A stretch of DNA of 64,000 bases from Boswellia sacra (GCA_013180625.2 SNVD02011092.1:1-64000); one strand, 5' to 3'. Positions 23,747 to 36,047 are shown, counted from the stretch's first letter. Numbers and translations are program-made. The notes: generated by a model from the sequence alone, not told the origin.

Positions 23747-25564
23747 GTGGAGCATACTCAGCAGCAGGTGGAGTTTGAAACGACGATATTGAACCCAGTT
23801 AGATCTGTTGAGACAGATGTTGATACTCCTATGACAGAGGGAGATTTGGGAGATGATGGAGAGGGTTCTACTCAGGAACCTCTACAGCAACAAGAATCTA
23901 TTGCAGTTAATAGGCCAAGACGTGAGATTCGCAGACCTGCTCGATTTGCTGATATGGTGGCCTATGCACTTCCAATTATAGATGCTGATGTTCCTTTCGC
24001 CTATAGAGAGGCAGTCAGATATTCTGAAGTTGATCAGTGGAAGACAGCTATGAGGGAAGAGATGCAGTCTCTTCAGAAGAATGAAACTTGGGAGCTAGCT
24101 CAACTACCAAAGGGTAAAAAGGCAATTGGGTGCAAATGGGTATATGCAAAGAAAGATGGATTTCCTGACAAGAATGACGTCCGCTACAAGACAAGGTTGG
24201 TGGCTAAAGGCTACGCTCAGAGGGAAGGAATTGACTACAATGAGGTATTTTCTCCGTTGTGAAACATTCTTCCATTAGAATTTTGTTGGCCTTGGTAGCT
24301 CAGATGAATATGGAACTAGTTCAACTTGATGTAAAAACTGCATTTTTACATGGTGACTTGGAAGAGGAAATCTATATGACTCAGCCAGAGGGATTCAAAG
24401 TTGCTGGTAAGGAAAATTTGGTTTGCAAACTGAAAAGATCGCTTTATGGTTTGAAGCAATCTCCCAGACAGTGGTATAAGCGATTTGATCGGTTTATGAT
24501 GGGTCAGAGGTACACAAGAAGCAAATTTGATAATTGTGTGTATTTTCGGAGGCTACATGATGGTTCTTTCATTTATCTACTTTTGTATGTTGATGACATG
24601 TTGATAGCTTCGACGAATGTTGAAGAAATTGCAAAGTTGAAGACTCAGTTGAATCGAGAAGTTTGAGATGAAAGATTTGGGTGAAGCTAAGAAGATTCTT
24701 GGCATGGAGATTAGCAGAGATAGAGGAAGAAGCAAGATTTGTTTGACTCAGAAGCAGTATCTGAAGAAGGTATTACAGCGGTTTGGCATTACAGAGCAGT
24801 CAAAACCTGTAAGTACCCCACTTGCTCCTCATATGAAGCTCAGTGCATCTTTATCTCCTAGTACAGATGAGGAACGAGAGTACATGTCTCGAGTTTCGTT
24901 TGCTAATGCAGTTGGTAGCCTGATGTATGCTATGGTGTGTACGAGACCCGACATTTCACATGCAGTTGGAGTTGTGAGCAGGTATATGCATGATCCTGGT
25001 AAAGGACATTGGCAAGCAGTAAAATGGATTCTACGGTATTTGTTGAAAACCGTGGATGTTGGCTTAGTCTTTGAGAGAAATGATACATGTGGTCAGTATG
25101 CTATTGGTTATGTTGATTCAGATTATGCTGGTGATTTGGATAAACGTCGGTCGACAACCGGTTATGTGTTTACTCTTGCAAGAGCACCAGTGAGTTGGAA
25201 GTCTACTTTACAGTCTACAATGGCTTTGTCTACTACAGAGGCAGAGTATATGGCTATGACAGAGGCTGTGAAGGAAGCTATTTGGTTACAGGGATTGCTG
25301 GATGAATTGGGACTTGGGCAGAAGAAGATCACTCTTTATTCTGACAGTCAGAGTGCTATCCATTTAGCGAAGAATCCAGTGTTCCATATTCGCACGAAGC
25401 ATATTGATGTTCGGTATCACTTTGTGCGGGAGATCATTGATGAAGGAAGAATCTTACTTCAGAAGATTGAGACTGCCGAGAATCCCGCAGATATGTTGAC
25501 TAAGGTTGTGACAGCGATCAAGTTCAGTCATTGTTTGGACTTGATCAATATTGTACGAGTTTGA
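23747..25564 (+). pseudogene. copia B reverse transcriptase and RNase H (two frameshifts)
   Basis: Continues after the in-frame stop. The first segment (23,747-24,262) has the linker and the start of the polymerase (WKTAMREEMQSLQKNETWEL, GCKWVYAKKDG, TRLVAKGYAQREGIDY). It breaks at FSPL by loss of one base near 24,255. The second (24,259-24,666) has DVKTAFLHGDLEEEIYM, SLYGLKQSPRQW and the catalytic YVDDM at about 24,591; it breaks near 24,657 by one extra base. The third (24,668-25,564) has MKDLGEAKKILGMEIS, RNase H residues in VDSDYAGD and STTEAEYMA, DSQSAIHLAKNP, and ends at 25,564, about 100 bp before the 3' LTR. It would copy RNA into cDNA and degrade the template if intact. Confidence 0.92.
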
Positions 25565-25665
25565 TCGCGCCATTGGGCGCATTTGGAGGCGTTGCAGTTG
25601 TGATAGAGAATATGGAAAAAAGAAGAGTTTTGTGGTGGGTTGGCATATTCGCCAAGGTGGAGATT

Positions 25666-26224
25666 TGTTGGTTTATTGGCTCATATGAAAGAAATGGATA
25701 TCCCACATCGGCTACTTACTAAAATTGGGTCTCATATGGCTCTTATAAAAGGAAGCCATGTGGGAGAAATTAAGTGTCCCAAGTGAAATATCCTCCACCC
25801 CCCTCTATTTGTAAGGTCTCACATATAAGACCTCATAGTTTAAGGGCCTTTCATTAAGGACCTTAAAGTTTGTAATATTTGTTTTTCCCCCTTTGTTTTG
25901 GGTATTTGTAGTATTGCCCAATTGTTTGGGTAATTACATTTTGGCCCAACTATTTGGGTAATTACAGTTTGACCCAATAGTTGTGGTATTTGTATTGTGG
26001 CCCAAAAGTTTGTAATTCTCTTTGAAGATAGTTGAAAGTTTCTTCAGCGGCGCCCGAGGACGTAGGTACTAATACCGAACCTCGTTAAATCCTGGTGTGT
26101 TTTCTATTTCTGCATTGTGGTTGATTGGTTGCCTCTTTAGTTGTTATTATATTCAATTATCTGGCATAGTTGTGGTTGTGCATTTGGTTGTTCTGTTGGT
26201 TATCGTTTCCGCTCGTGCATAACA
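25666..26224 (+). repeat. copia B 3' LTR
   Basis: 559 bp, about 98% identical by eye to the 5' LTR; differences cluster in the repeated CCCAA/TTTGGG segment. It is preceded by polypurine AAGGTGGAGATT and followed by target duplication GTAAT. Confidence 0.93.
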
Positions 26225-26229
26225 GTAAT

Positions 26230-29200
26230 GTTTTATTTATTCTACATATTAGTACTTCTTTACTGCATTGTTCATCGAAGCTTAAGCCATTAGTGCTTCA
26301 TAAGGTTCTTCATGTTCCTAATATTACTAAAACTTTGTTAAGTGTTTCAAAGCTGTTACAAGACAATGATGTTTTTATGGAATTGTATCCTATTTTTTGT
26401 CTCATTAAGGACAAGAGAACCAATACAGTTTTTCTGCATGACAAGCCTGACAAAGGATTATATAAACTCTCTTCAAATGGTGGCGAAGTATATAAATCAC
26501 TGTCTACTTTGATGACTTTGGATACAAGTTCTAGTAGCATTGGAGCTTCTAGCAGGTCCTCAAGTTCTATGAGTGTGAAGCCTACATCTTTACTCTCATG
26601 TGTTGTTTCTAGTTGTAATCCAGATTTAAATTCAATAATGGGGTATAAAAGACTAGGACATCCATGTGCCAATATTCTAGCTTATGTTGCTTCTTAATGT
26701 AAGCTTTTTCATCATAAAGTTAATACTAGTTTTTAGTGTGAATCATGTCGGTTTGGAAAACAATGCCATGCTTCCTATCCTAGCTACTTCTTCAATTGTG
26801 ATTTCTCATCCTCTTAATGTTGTGTATGCTGATGTGTAAGGGCCTTCTCCAATTCAGTCTAGTGATGGCTATGAATATTATATGTGACTTGTTTATAGGT
26901 TTAGCAAATATAGCTGGATATATCCCTTGCAATCTAAAGGAGAAGTTGCTATTATCTTTCTATTGTTTCTCTTTTTGTTGAAAGGCAGTTTAATAGCAAG
27001 CTCAAGTGGTTACAAATAGATTGGGGAGGTGAATTTCAACCCTTTCAGTCTTTTCTTGACAAGCTTGGCATTCTTTTCAGACATTCTTGTCCATATATCC
27101 ATCAACAGAGTGGTTCTGTTAGAAGAAGGCATAGAATAGTTGTCGAAATGGGGTTGAGATTATTAGCTCAAGTTGCCCCTCCTCTCAAGTTCTGGTGGCA
27201 CGCTTTTCATACTACCACTTATTTGCTAAATAGACTACCTACTCCAATTTTGAATTATGAGTCACCTTATCGGAAGCTATATCATGCTTTAGTTAACTAT
27301 GCCATGCTAACGTCTTCAGATGTGCTTGCTTTCCCAATCTTAGGCCCTATAACCAGCACAAATTTGCCTTTGATACATCTATTTATGTTTTCTTCAGGTA
27401 TAGTGGCTGCCATAAAGGATCTTTGTGCTTACAGTCCTCAGGCAGGATTTATATATCCAAAAGTGTCACATTTCGTGAGGATACTTTTCCTTTCAAGACT
27501 AGTGTCTTTGCTACTTCACAGGTTATTAATTCTTCTGCAGTTTTTGGTAGTACTACTCCATCGGTTTTTCCTTCTCAAATATTTTCTACTAATGCTAAAC
27601 TTATGTATATTTCTCCTAATAGTTATTTACCTGATAATTCTGGTTCGTTATCTTTTTCTTTATCAATTCATTCTCCTATATCCTTAACACCATTATTTTC
27701 TTATACATCTCTAGTTTCATTGCCTTCTCCAATCTCTATTGATTTACAAAATCAACCTCCTGCAGTTTCACCTCAATCTGTTAATAAATCCTCTGCTGTT
27801 GCTCCTCCACAGTGTCTTAATTTGCATCCTATGGTTACTAGAGCTAAGGCTGGCATTTTTAAACCCAAGGCATTTCATCTTGTCACATCAAATTCCTTTC
27901 TTTCTAGTAAGGCTAACATAGTTTCTCAAGCTTTATCAGTTCCCCATTGGAAACAAGCTATCAGGTTGAGTATGATGCTCTATTAGCTAATCATACATGG
28001 TCTCTAATTCCTCCTCATGCAGGTTTACATGTGGTTGACAATAAGTGGGTGGTTAGGATTAAATATAATCCTGATTGCAGCATCCAGAGATATAAAGTTA
28101 GATTAGTAGATAAGGATTTCAACAATTTGTTGGAGTTGATTTCTTTGACACATTTAGTCCAATCATTAAGCCATCTACTATCTGAATTGTTTTCTCTTTT
28201 GCTGTTACTTATCAGTGGGATATCAAACAAATTGATGTCAATAATGCTTTTCGAAATGGAGATTTACAAGAGCACGTTTACATGAATTAGCCTGAAGGCT
28301 TTGTTGACAGTGCTTATCTTTATTTTGTTTGCAAATTGCATAAGTCTTTATATGGTTTAAAGCAAGCCCCTTGACAAGCTCAAAGGTACTTTGCTTTACT
28401 GGGGTTTGTGACTTCTACTGCAGCTACAAGCTTTTTATCTATAGAAAAGAAAGTGTCTTGTTTCTTCTTTTAGTTTATGTCGATGACATATTGGTGACCT
28501 AAAATGATGCTTCAAAGATTCATTTGGTTATTGAGGATTTAAATAAACAGTTTGCACTTAAAGTTCTAGGTGATGTTAATTATTTTCTTGGCTTTGAAGT
28601 GCAAAGGAGTAAGAACTCGTTGTTATTAACTTAAAAGAAATATGCAGTGGATTTATTGAAGAAATGTAACATGATGGAGGCTAAGAAAGCTAGAACTCTT
28701 ATGGTTGCCAATCTAAAACTGTCAAGCAATAATAGTGAAATGTTTGAACAACTAGGTTTCTATAGAAGTTTAATTGGTGCTCTTCAATATCTTTCCATGT
28801 CAAGACCTGGCATTTCTTTTTCAGTTAATAAGCTAAGCCAATATCTGCAATCTCCTACCAATCTGCAGTGGCAAGCTTGTAAAAGATTGCTAAGTTACAT
28901 TAATGGAAGTGTTGATTTTGGATTACTTTTTCAGCCTATGCAAAGCTTGCTTCTAAGAGGTTATAGTGATGCTGACTGACTAGCTCCATTGATGATAGAA
29001 AGTCTACATTTGGGTCCAGTATCTATTTAGGTGATAATTTGGTTTATTGGTCTTTAAAGAAACAGAAAATCGTGGCCCGATCATCAATAGAGTATGAATA
29101 TAGGGCATTATCATAAGCATCAACTGAAGTTGTATGGATACAAAGCTTATTGACAGAGATTGGCTTGCAGTCAAGTGATACTCTTGTAATGTGGTGTGAT

Positions 29201-29455
29201 AACAAAGGGGCAAAAGCTTTAGTAGCCAACCCTGTCTTTCATGTTAGCACAAAACACATAGAGGTAGATGTGCATTTTATTAGAGAAAAAGTTCCTTCAA
29301 AGCAGCTAACAGTTAAGCATATTCCAACTGAATTTCAAGTTGATGATGTTATGATAAAACCTTTGCCAAAAACCAGATTTGAGCTACGTAGAGAGAAGCT
29401 TAATTTAAATGTAGGAAACAAGTTTGCTGGCAAAATTAACCCTAGCTACACTTGA
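26230..29455 (+). pseudogene. copia A pol remnant (protease end, integrase, RT, RNase H)
   Basis: Resumes the frame cut by copia B. 26,230-26,697 holds the protease-integrase linker (VLHVPNITKTLLSVSKLLQD, KGLYKLSS). Integrase pieces with many stops follow (RFSKYSWIYPLQSKGE near 26,900). A serine/proline-rich linker lies at 27,423-27,986. RT pieces include WKQAI, NKWVVRIKYNPDCSIQRYK, and a YVDDI-type site near 28,480. 28,647-28,979 carries KARTLMVANLKLSS, RPGISFSVNKLSQYLQSPTN and LQWQACKRLLSYI. RNase H ends at 29,455 with VMWCDNKGAKALVANPVFH and KHIEVDVHFIREKV. It is heavily decayed and non-functional, consistent with great age. Confidence 0.85.
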
Positions 29456-29689
29456 GGGGTTGTATTGAAACAGTTAGTTAGTTAGGTGTTGTTTGGTATG
29501 GGGGTTTAGTTATATGGGAATGGGGTTCACAATTCTGGGAAAGTGGAATATGGAAATCTAATTCCTGGGAAAGAAACATTACTGTGTTTGGTTACCCATA
29601 AGAGTTTTGTTATTCATTCATGTGGGGATTAGATTACTATGTTTGGTTGCTCGAAGGAATGCGCTAATTTTATTCAATAGGTGAGTAAT

Positions 29690-31800
29690 ACTATATAATG
29701 ATTTTTTTTTCCAATATGTCATAAATACTTATGCTATTTTTAATGAAATTAATAATTTTGAAGATTTTAAATAAATATATATATTATCAAAATGAAAATA
29801 AAATTATTTAATTTAATTTAATTTAAATTTAGTTTACATATAAATTTAGTTTTTATATATCATATTATTTATTTACATTTATTTATTTATAAATAAATAA
29901 AATATATAATTTAATTGTATTTAATTTACATATAAATTTAATTTTTTATATGCTATATTTTATATATTTTTTAAATTTAAATTTATTTATAAATAAATAT
30001 ATAAATTTATATGCATATTTATTAATTTATATTATTTAATATTATATTTATATAAATATATCTATCTTAAATATTTATATTGTATTATTTTATTATTTAT
30101 ATAATTTAATTTAAAGTTAATTTATATATATTATTTTTACATATTATATTTTTATTTATTAAATTTAATTTTTAAATTTAAATTTATTTATAAATAAATA
30201 TATAAATTTATATGAACATTTATTAATTTATATTATGTATATTATATTTAAATATAATATATTAATTAATTTATATTATATTAAAAATAATACAAATTTT
30301 CGAATTTATCTCGACTTCACTCGACACTCGACACTTACATGTCGAGTCGTGTCGGATTCACAACCGTCACTCGATATCAGTCAATTTTCGAAGATGCATC
30401 CGACACTTGACACTATCTTTCATCCGACATGTCGAGTGTCAAATACGTGGAAGATGTCTCGAACCATGTATCCGACACTCGACATGTCGGATGAAAGCTT
30501 GTGTCGCGTGTCGGATTATGAATCCGACACTCGAATAATCCGACATCTGACAAAATTGTATAGTCGGTTGGAGGTATCCAACAAACCCAAGAAATTATCC
30601 GATACTCGACATTTATATGTCGAGTTATGTCGGATTCACAACCGACACTCGATATCAGTCTATTTTTGAAGATATCGAGTATCGGATGCATCATCCAATA
30701 CTCGACACTTATATGTCGAGTCTTGTCAAGCTTTATCGAGCACATCGAGTTTTGTCGAGTTTTGGCAGGTTACTTGTTTTAGCTTTTTTTTTGGCCTTTT
30801 TACATTATATTTAACTATGACGACCTTGTATTTGCAAGTTGAAGCAAATGACAAGTGAATTTGGATATTTATTAATTTATATTTAACTATAACGACCTTG
30901 TATTATATTTTTTAAATTTAAATTTATTTATAAATAAATATATAAATTTATATGAATATTTATTAATTTATATTATGTATATTATATTTATATAAATATA
31001 TCTATCTTAAATATTTATGTTGTATTATTTTATTATTTATATAATTTATTTTAAAGTTCATTTATATATATTATTTTTTACATATTATATTATATTTATT
31101 AAATTTAATTTTTAAATTTAAATTTATTCATAAATAAATATATTTATTTACATATTTATTAATTTTTATATATATTATATATTATATTAAAAAATAAAAT
31201 TATTTAATTTAATTTAATTTAAATTTAGTTTACATACAAATTTAGTTTTTATATATCATATCATTTATTTACATTTATTTATTTATAATATAAAATTTAT
31301 ATTATTTTAATTTTATTTAATTTACATATAAATTTAACTTTTTATATAAATATATATTATATATTTTTTAATTTAAATTTATTTATAAATAAATATATAA
31401 ATTTATATGAATATTTATTAATTTATATTATGTATATTATATTTATATAAATATATCTATCTTAAATATTTATATTGTATTATTTTATTATTTATATAAT
31501 TTAATTTAATTTTAATTTATTTATACATTATTTTTTCATATTATATTTTTATTTATTAAATTTAATTATTAAATTTAGATTTATTTATAAATAAATATAT
31601 TTATTTACATATTTATTAATTTATATATTATATATTATATATAAATATATTTATTATATAATATTTTTATATTAATTGATTTATATTATATTATATTATT
31701 TAATAATTTAATAAATAATATTTTTATTTATATAAATTTATATAAGTTTATTTATTATATGTATATAAGTTTATAAAAATGTATATATAATTTAGTAGTC
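29690..31800. repeat. AT-rich repeated sequence inside the PIF-like element
   Basis: Blocks such as AATTTATTTATAAATAAATA followed by ATATAAATTTATATGAATAT and ATATCTATCTTAAATATTTA recur near 29,970-30,110, 30,150-30,290, 30,908-31,060 and 31,370-31,505. Another block (AATTTAGTTTACATATAAAT) appears near 29,830 and 31,215. These look like repeated internal duplications. The interval contains almost no G or C apart from the TCGACACT cluster. Confidence 0.75.
30305..30765. repeat. TCGACACT motif cluster (copy 1)
   Basis: Dense, partly palindromic arrays of ACTCGACATGTCGAGT, TCGGATTCACAACCGACACT and ATCCGACACTCGACATGT. It stands out as a CpG-rich island in AT-only sequence. The same motif family forms the subterminal arrays of the Mutator-like elements at 35,562 and 46,526, but here I find no matching terminal inverted repeats. 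It is either a captured piece of such an element or an end-less relic. Confidence 0.8.
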
Positions 31801-32244
31801 TTTTTTTAAATTGCTATAAACATACATATTAAATAAATAAATTTATATAAGGGTGGGTTTAGGATTCCTGAGAATATGAAGATCAAGTGTTGAAAGGGTT
31901 TCATATTACCCCAATAGAGGGGCAGTTGAAACCCATGGGAAAGCTCAATTCCAAGGCTTAAAATGCTAAATAAGCCAACCAAACAAAAGTTAGATATCAG
32001 ATTCCCATTCTCATGCTCATAAACCCCCATACCCAACAGCCCCTTAGTCTATTGTTAAGAAAAGTAGTGCTAGCTGTAGTTAGTTATCCCGGTCAGCAAT
32101 AGGTTGCTAGATTAGTCCACAGGAATCTTGTATATAAAGAAACTTCTCTTGTACGTTTATTCATTCACTCAATATACAAAAATTTATCATTTAGTTTGTC
32201 CTTCTAGAATTCTCTCAAATTCTTTTTGATCTTTATAATCCAAC

Positions 32245-33820
32245 TAGATGGAAGGAGAGTGATGAAGCGAGATGTAAGAAGAGAGAGAAAAAGATGAAGA
32301 TTCCCATATGCAAGATGAAGATTGGGATCGGAAAAAAGATGAGAGATGGAGGCGAGAGACGGAAGAAGAGAGAGGAGCAGATGACATTTAAAATCCATTA
32401 ATGGCTCCAAGATTAGTGCTACAGTCACTCTCTTATTTACTCTTTACACCATGAATTGACACTTGTTCACTCTCATCTACTTCAATTTTATTAAAAATTG
32501 AACATATGTCACCACATGGTGAAGAAAGTGAGGAAAAAAGTGAATAAGAAAATGACCGTAGCACTACTTATCGCCCCAATTTGCCATCGTGGTGTGTACA
32601 ATTATGTTACATCTTTGTTATCTTTATGTTAGTTTTTAAGTTTTTAACTAAAATGTTAGTAGGGTTGGCAATGCAGCAGGTATCTATCCCTACCCCACCC
32701 CAATCCAACCGATTTAAGTTTAAAATAAAAAATATACATATATTTATAACTATTATTTAGAAGCCATAGCAAATTTTATTTAATCCACTTCATTTAAAAA
32801 AAAATACATACATAAATCTACAAATTTTGAAAATAACAATAAAAACAATCTATACTTACCCTAAAATAAAATACATACACATATGATACATATCCTAAAA
32901 TTTTTAATAATCAAATCTAACTATCCAGTAATCATTGAAACTCATAACTCCCTTGAGTTTGTTGAAATCCCACATGATAATCTCTTGTTCTGAAATCCCA
33001 CATACCTCCCTTCGTCGTTAAAAAATTTCATTAAAAAAATATAAAATTTCCAATTTGCCCATAGTTTATTCTTCAAAAGTTATCAAAATTCTAAATAAAA
33101 ATAAAAATGAAAAAATAAAGAAATTGCCTTCAAATACTTAAACTTTATAGGACAATTATTTAGGAGCGCAAATGCAACAAATTTTTTATTATTTCAAGAT
33201 TTTAATACACAATTTTAATGTAAAATTTTTTTACTAATTTTTTAAAAAGTTTATGTATCATTTATTGATTATGGTAGTAATTTTTTTGTTTTAAGATTAG
33301 TAGGATAATGGTTGATGGAGGATTATTAGTAGGTTTTAGGTTTTATTTTTAATTTTATTTTTTTTGATTTCTTCAACATTTTGGATATTTTTCAATAGTG
33401 AACTATGGGTAACTTGGGAAAGTTATATTTTTAATAAAATTTTGACGGTTCTTAATGAAGATGTGAGCTATATGAGATTTTCACAACTAGGGATTGTTAT
33501 GTGAAATTTCAGCAAATCTCATGGGAGGTTTGTGGAGTTAAACATTTACTTAAAGATATAGGGCCTTAGTAACTATATTAACTTATTGGGTTTTATTGAA
33601 ATTTGGGCACTAGGGCGACTTTGCCTCAGTCGCCTAGGGGTGCAGCCCTCGGCTCTAGGATCATCTGTAATAGTTGTCTTATTTTATATTAAAGAAAATG
33701 GGCTTAATTATCATGTAGCCATGTAATTCTTCCATTGAGGAGAGAGAGGTATGTTGAGTAGGGATGACTACTGTCATACCCTACTTTTGTTAAAAATTGA
33801 TCCCCAAACCTTTCAAGGGT
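32245..33820. other. intergenic AT-rich stretch
   Basis: Starts with purine-rich sequence containing GCAAGATGAAGATTGGGATC (near 32,309), very similar to the left flank of copia A (near 19,240). No gene seen in the remaining 1.4 kb. The segment 33,600-33,660 (GGCGACTTTGCCTCAGTCGC) has a short GC-rich palindrome. Confidence 0.4.
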
Positions 33821-33822
33821 CT

Positions 33823-34048
33823 TAAGTTTAACAGTAGTACTACACTTGTAATCTACATATAACTCAAACTCTATAACCTAATATAGCAGTCTACATGACA
33901 AAAATTCACTAGAGGAGAAAAAAACCAAAAAAAAAAAAATAAAGAAAGTTACATCTCCGATAGAATTTTGCATATAGACTGCCACATCAGGTTGTAAAAT
34001 TTGAGTTGTATGTAGTTTATAAATCTAGCATTACTGTAAGTTTTATGT
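33823..34048. mobile_element. foldback MITE-like element
   Basis: Arms of about 90 bp pair almost end to end: CTACATATAACTCAAACTCT with GAGTTGTATGTAG, GCAGTCTACATG with CATATAGACTGC, and outer AACAGTAGTACTA with the complement of TAGCATTACTGTAA. A short A-rich loop separates them near 33,920-33,950. No clear target duplication identified. Confidence 0.6.
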
Positions 34049-34180
34049 CCGTACCTTGCCCATATCCATTTATAAGAAACCATACCCTACCCATTTATAA
34101 TATTAGTCTGGTATTGCTGTAAGTTTTATATCCATATCTTGCCCATATTTATTTATGAAAAACCGTACCCTACCCATATA
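34034..34180. repeat. about 75-bp tandem duplication
   Basis: Two copies of a unit beginning CTGTAAGTTTTATNTCC, then CTTGCCCATAT, TTTAT and ACC.TACCCTACCCAT, with scattered substitutions. It overlaps the right arm of the foldback element. Confidence 0.6.
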
Positions 34181-34194
34181 CTGTAATTTATATA

Positions 34195-34800
34195 TTTTTT
34201 ACAATGAAAATGACGAGATTCAAGTGTTCTCTTTGAACAAGAAGTCATTTGATGCAAAAGAAAGTGGCAAAACTCTGTCACTCTATTATGGAGAGTTGAT
34301 CGAGATTTTTCGTGAGCTGAACCATCATGATAACATGGTCATGAAGGATTCAAATGACATTGAAGTATAACAGAAATCAATTGAACGATGGAGGGTGCAC
34401 ATATTCCTTGCCGACTTAGACGATGTCTTTGACCAAGTTTGTGGAGAATTTCACACAAAGAATTGATGTCAAATTTGGAAGATTGTTATTATTTGATTCC
34501 TTGTGAAGAAGTATGGTGTACCACTTTGAATAAGGAGGTGGAACATTTGGAAGCTTCCGTATTGATGACTTAAAATAAATCCAACCAAAAATGGCTTCCT
34601 CAAAATCAGCAATCAAGATCTAACAAGTCGAACTAAAATGCACCTATTGCAACAAAACTAGTCATACAAAACACCATTGTTTTGAACTTGTTGGGTTTCT
34701 GGAATCGTGGGACCATAATTGTGATCCACAGACAAAGAATTCTAGAGGGACTTCCACAATTGCAGTCGTTGAAATGAAGACACAAGATTAAAAAGATAAA
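34195..34800 (+). pseudogene. copia gag remnant (element D)
   Basis: The frame at 34,195-34,370 reads EIQVFSLNKKSFDAKESGKT, LSLYYGELIEIFRELNHHD, typical of the copia gag UBN2 domain. After a stop it continues in pieces: KSIERWRVHIFLADLDDVFD, then a degenerate zinc knuckle CTYCNKTSHTKHHC with FELVGF near 34,640-34,690. Several stops and an internal deletion are present. No protease, integrase or RT follows; a polypurine-like tract and an LTR-like sequence come after only 230 bp. It is the stump of an internally deleted copia element. Confidence 0.7.
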
Positions 34801-35022
34801 AGTGTCTTAGAATTGACAACAATTGCATATGATTTCTTATGGTATTGATTCAAATTGAAGCTCGAGTTGTGAAGCTCATGTGAATTTGAGCTTGGCATGT
34901 GAAGATTGTGGAAATCAATCTACTATGAAACTCATGTGAACTTGAGTCTGGCGTGTAAGAGTTCCAAAGTTGTTCTAAAAAATTTTTTTGAAGGCAAGTT
35001 GGTGCATGCCAACTTGAAGGGG

Positions 35023-35235
35023 TGTTTTAGAATTCAGTGACTTTTTTTCCATTTTCGGAAGATTTTTTTTTCACATTTTTATGGTTATTTGCTAACAAGA
35101 TAATTAGCCAACTGTTGGGCTTGATTTAGAGGATTTTTAGGGTTCTAATTGGTTGACAACTACTATATATTTGTATTTTCTTTTCTCATAAAGTATATAA
35201 TAATAAAAAATGTAGCACTGCTTTTTGTTTTAACA
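35023..35235 (+). repeat. probable copia D 3' LTR
   Basis: Begins TGTTTTAGAATTC after the polypurine-like AACTTGAAGGGG and ends TTTTAACA. It contains TATATATTTG and other promoter-like AT sequence. The 5' partner is not in the window, so this is inferred from position and from the preceding gag remnant. Confidence 0.5.
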
Positions 35236-35561
35236 TGAATAGATTTACGTTATGATTTTGTAAATGCTTGTTGAATATTGATCTGATTGTATAGAGAATG
35301 GTGCTACCAAATGGTTTACTGGTTGTCTAGAGGGTGGTCCCGTCGACTGCTTTTGTGGTTGTGTGGAGGATGATGGTAAGTAGGTGGAGTTGTAGGTGAA
35401 GATGTGGTTGGTGGAAGTTGCAGTGATTTGGCTAAGATGATATTTTGCTAGTGCTGCTTTCTCTGGGTTCGCGGGCTCAGGCATTTTTGGTTGTGTTGAT
35501 TTGTGGTGGTTTTTGTTTCCCGGGTTCACAGGTTTTTGGTTTTTATGATGATTATTTTTTA

Positions 35562-35690
35562 GGAAAAATTGAAAAAATAGACAAAATTAAGGGCCTTTAC
35601 TGAAATATAGAGACATCCTCAAAACTTTTGATGCCATAGACACTTTCTTTGTGAAATGACTAAACTGCTCTCAGTAATTCAACATTCTTC
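35562..35690. repeat. MULE left terminal inverted repeat
   Basis: Pairs with 43,228-43,349. It is followed by a 31-bp local duplication of AAATGACTAAACTGCTCTCA (about 35,655-35,720). Confidence 0.8.
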
Positions 35691-36047
35691 GTAAAATGAC
35701 TAAACTGCTCTCAGTAATTCATGTTGAAAAGAAAGAAGAAAGAGGTATCATCACTTCTTCCTCCACTGTCTGAAACACTCTTCAACACCTTTGTTTCATT
35801 TCATCTCATTGTTTAATCTTAGAGTTTAAGCTGAGCAATAAGGCAAGACAACTCTTCGTAATCTCTCTCTAAATGGCGCAAGAATGTTGAAGTAGGTTGT
35901 ATGTTTTTATTATTTCTTGTTTTCGTAGCTTTCAACCACATTATCTAGCTTAAAATAGAATAGGGATATGTATGTGAACTAAGCTTAGACATAGTCCAGT
36001 TTTTGCCAAAGTTTGCTGAAAATTACAAATCAGCACGAAAATCTGAT

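Larger units (their letters stand above)
20829..26224 (+). mobile_element. copia retrotransposon B (young, nearly complete)
   Basis: 5,396 bp, bounded by perfect 5-bp duplications GTAAT (20,824-20,828 and 26,225-26,229). The 5' LTR is 20,829-21,388 and the 3' LTR 25,666-26,224, beginning TGTTGG and ending ATAACA. A tRNA-Met-type primer site TGGTATCAGAGCC lies at 21,391, and a polypurine tract AAGGTGGAGATT directly precedes the 3' LTR. By eye the LTRs differ at about ten positions in 560, so insertion is recent relative to its host element A. The gag-pol reading frame has one frameshift in gag, one nonsense codon and two frameshifts in pol, so this copy is not autonomous. Confidence 0.93.
29485..32043. 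mobile_element. PIF/Harbinger-like non-autonomous element in the copia A 3' LTR
   Basis: 2,559 bp bounded by TTA on both sides (29,482-29,484 and 32,044-32,046). The terminal inverted repeats match at about 21 of 24 positions: left GGTGTTGTTTGGTATGGGGG, right (complement) GGGGCTGTTGGGTATGGGGG. The copia A LTR sequence resumes directly after it. It has no transposase. Its interior is extremely AT-rich repeated sequence plus a CpG-rich TCGACACT cluster (30,305-30,765). Confidence 0.7.
19274..32244 (+). mobile_element. copia retrotransposon A (old, twice interrupted)
   Basis: Its parts are a 5' LTR (19,274-19,503), a primer site resembling the tRNA-Met type (TGGAATCAAAGCC from 19,505), gag and pol remnants, a polypurine stretch CTTGAGGGG before 29,461, and a 3' LTR in two pieces (29,461-29,484 and 32,044-32,244). 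It is interrupted by copia B (20,829-26,224) and by a PIF-like element (29,485-32,043). Without these its length is about 5.0 kb, normal for copia. Many stops and frameshifts and clear divergence between the LTRs make it the oldest member of this nest. A possible target duplication AGATG overlaps the 5' start and follows the 3' end, but the exact ends are uncertain. Confidence 0.85.

Noticed and set aside
30235..30814. Reading frames over the TCGACACT cluster
   Set aside because: Open frames on both strands result from the lack of TA-containing stops in the CpG-rich repeats; the peptides are just translated repeats.
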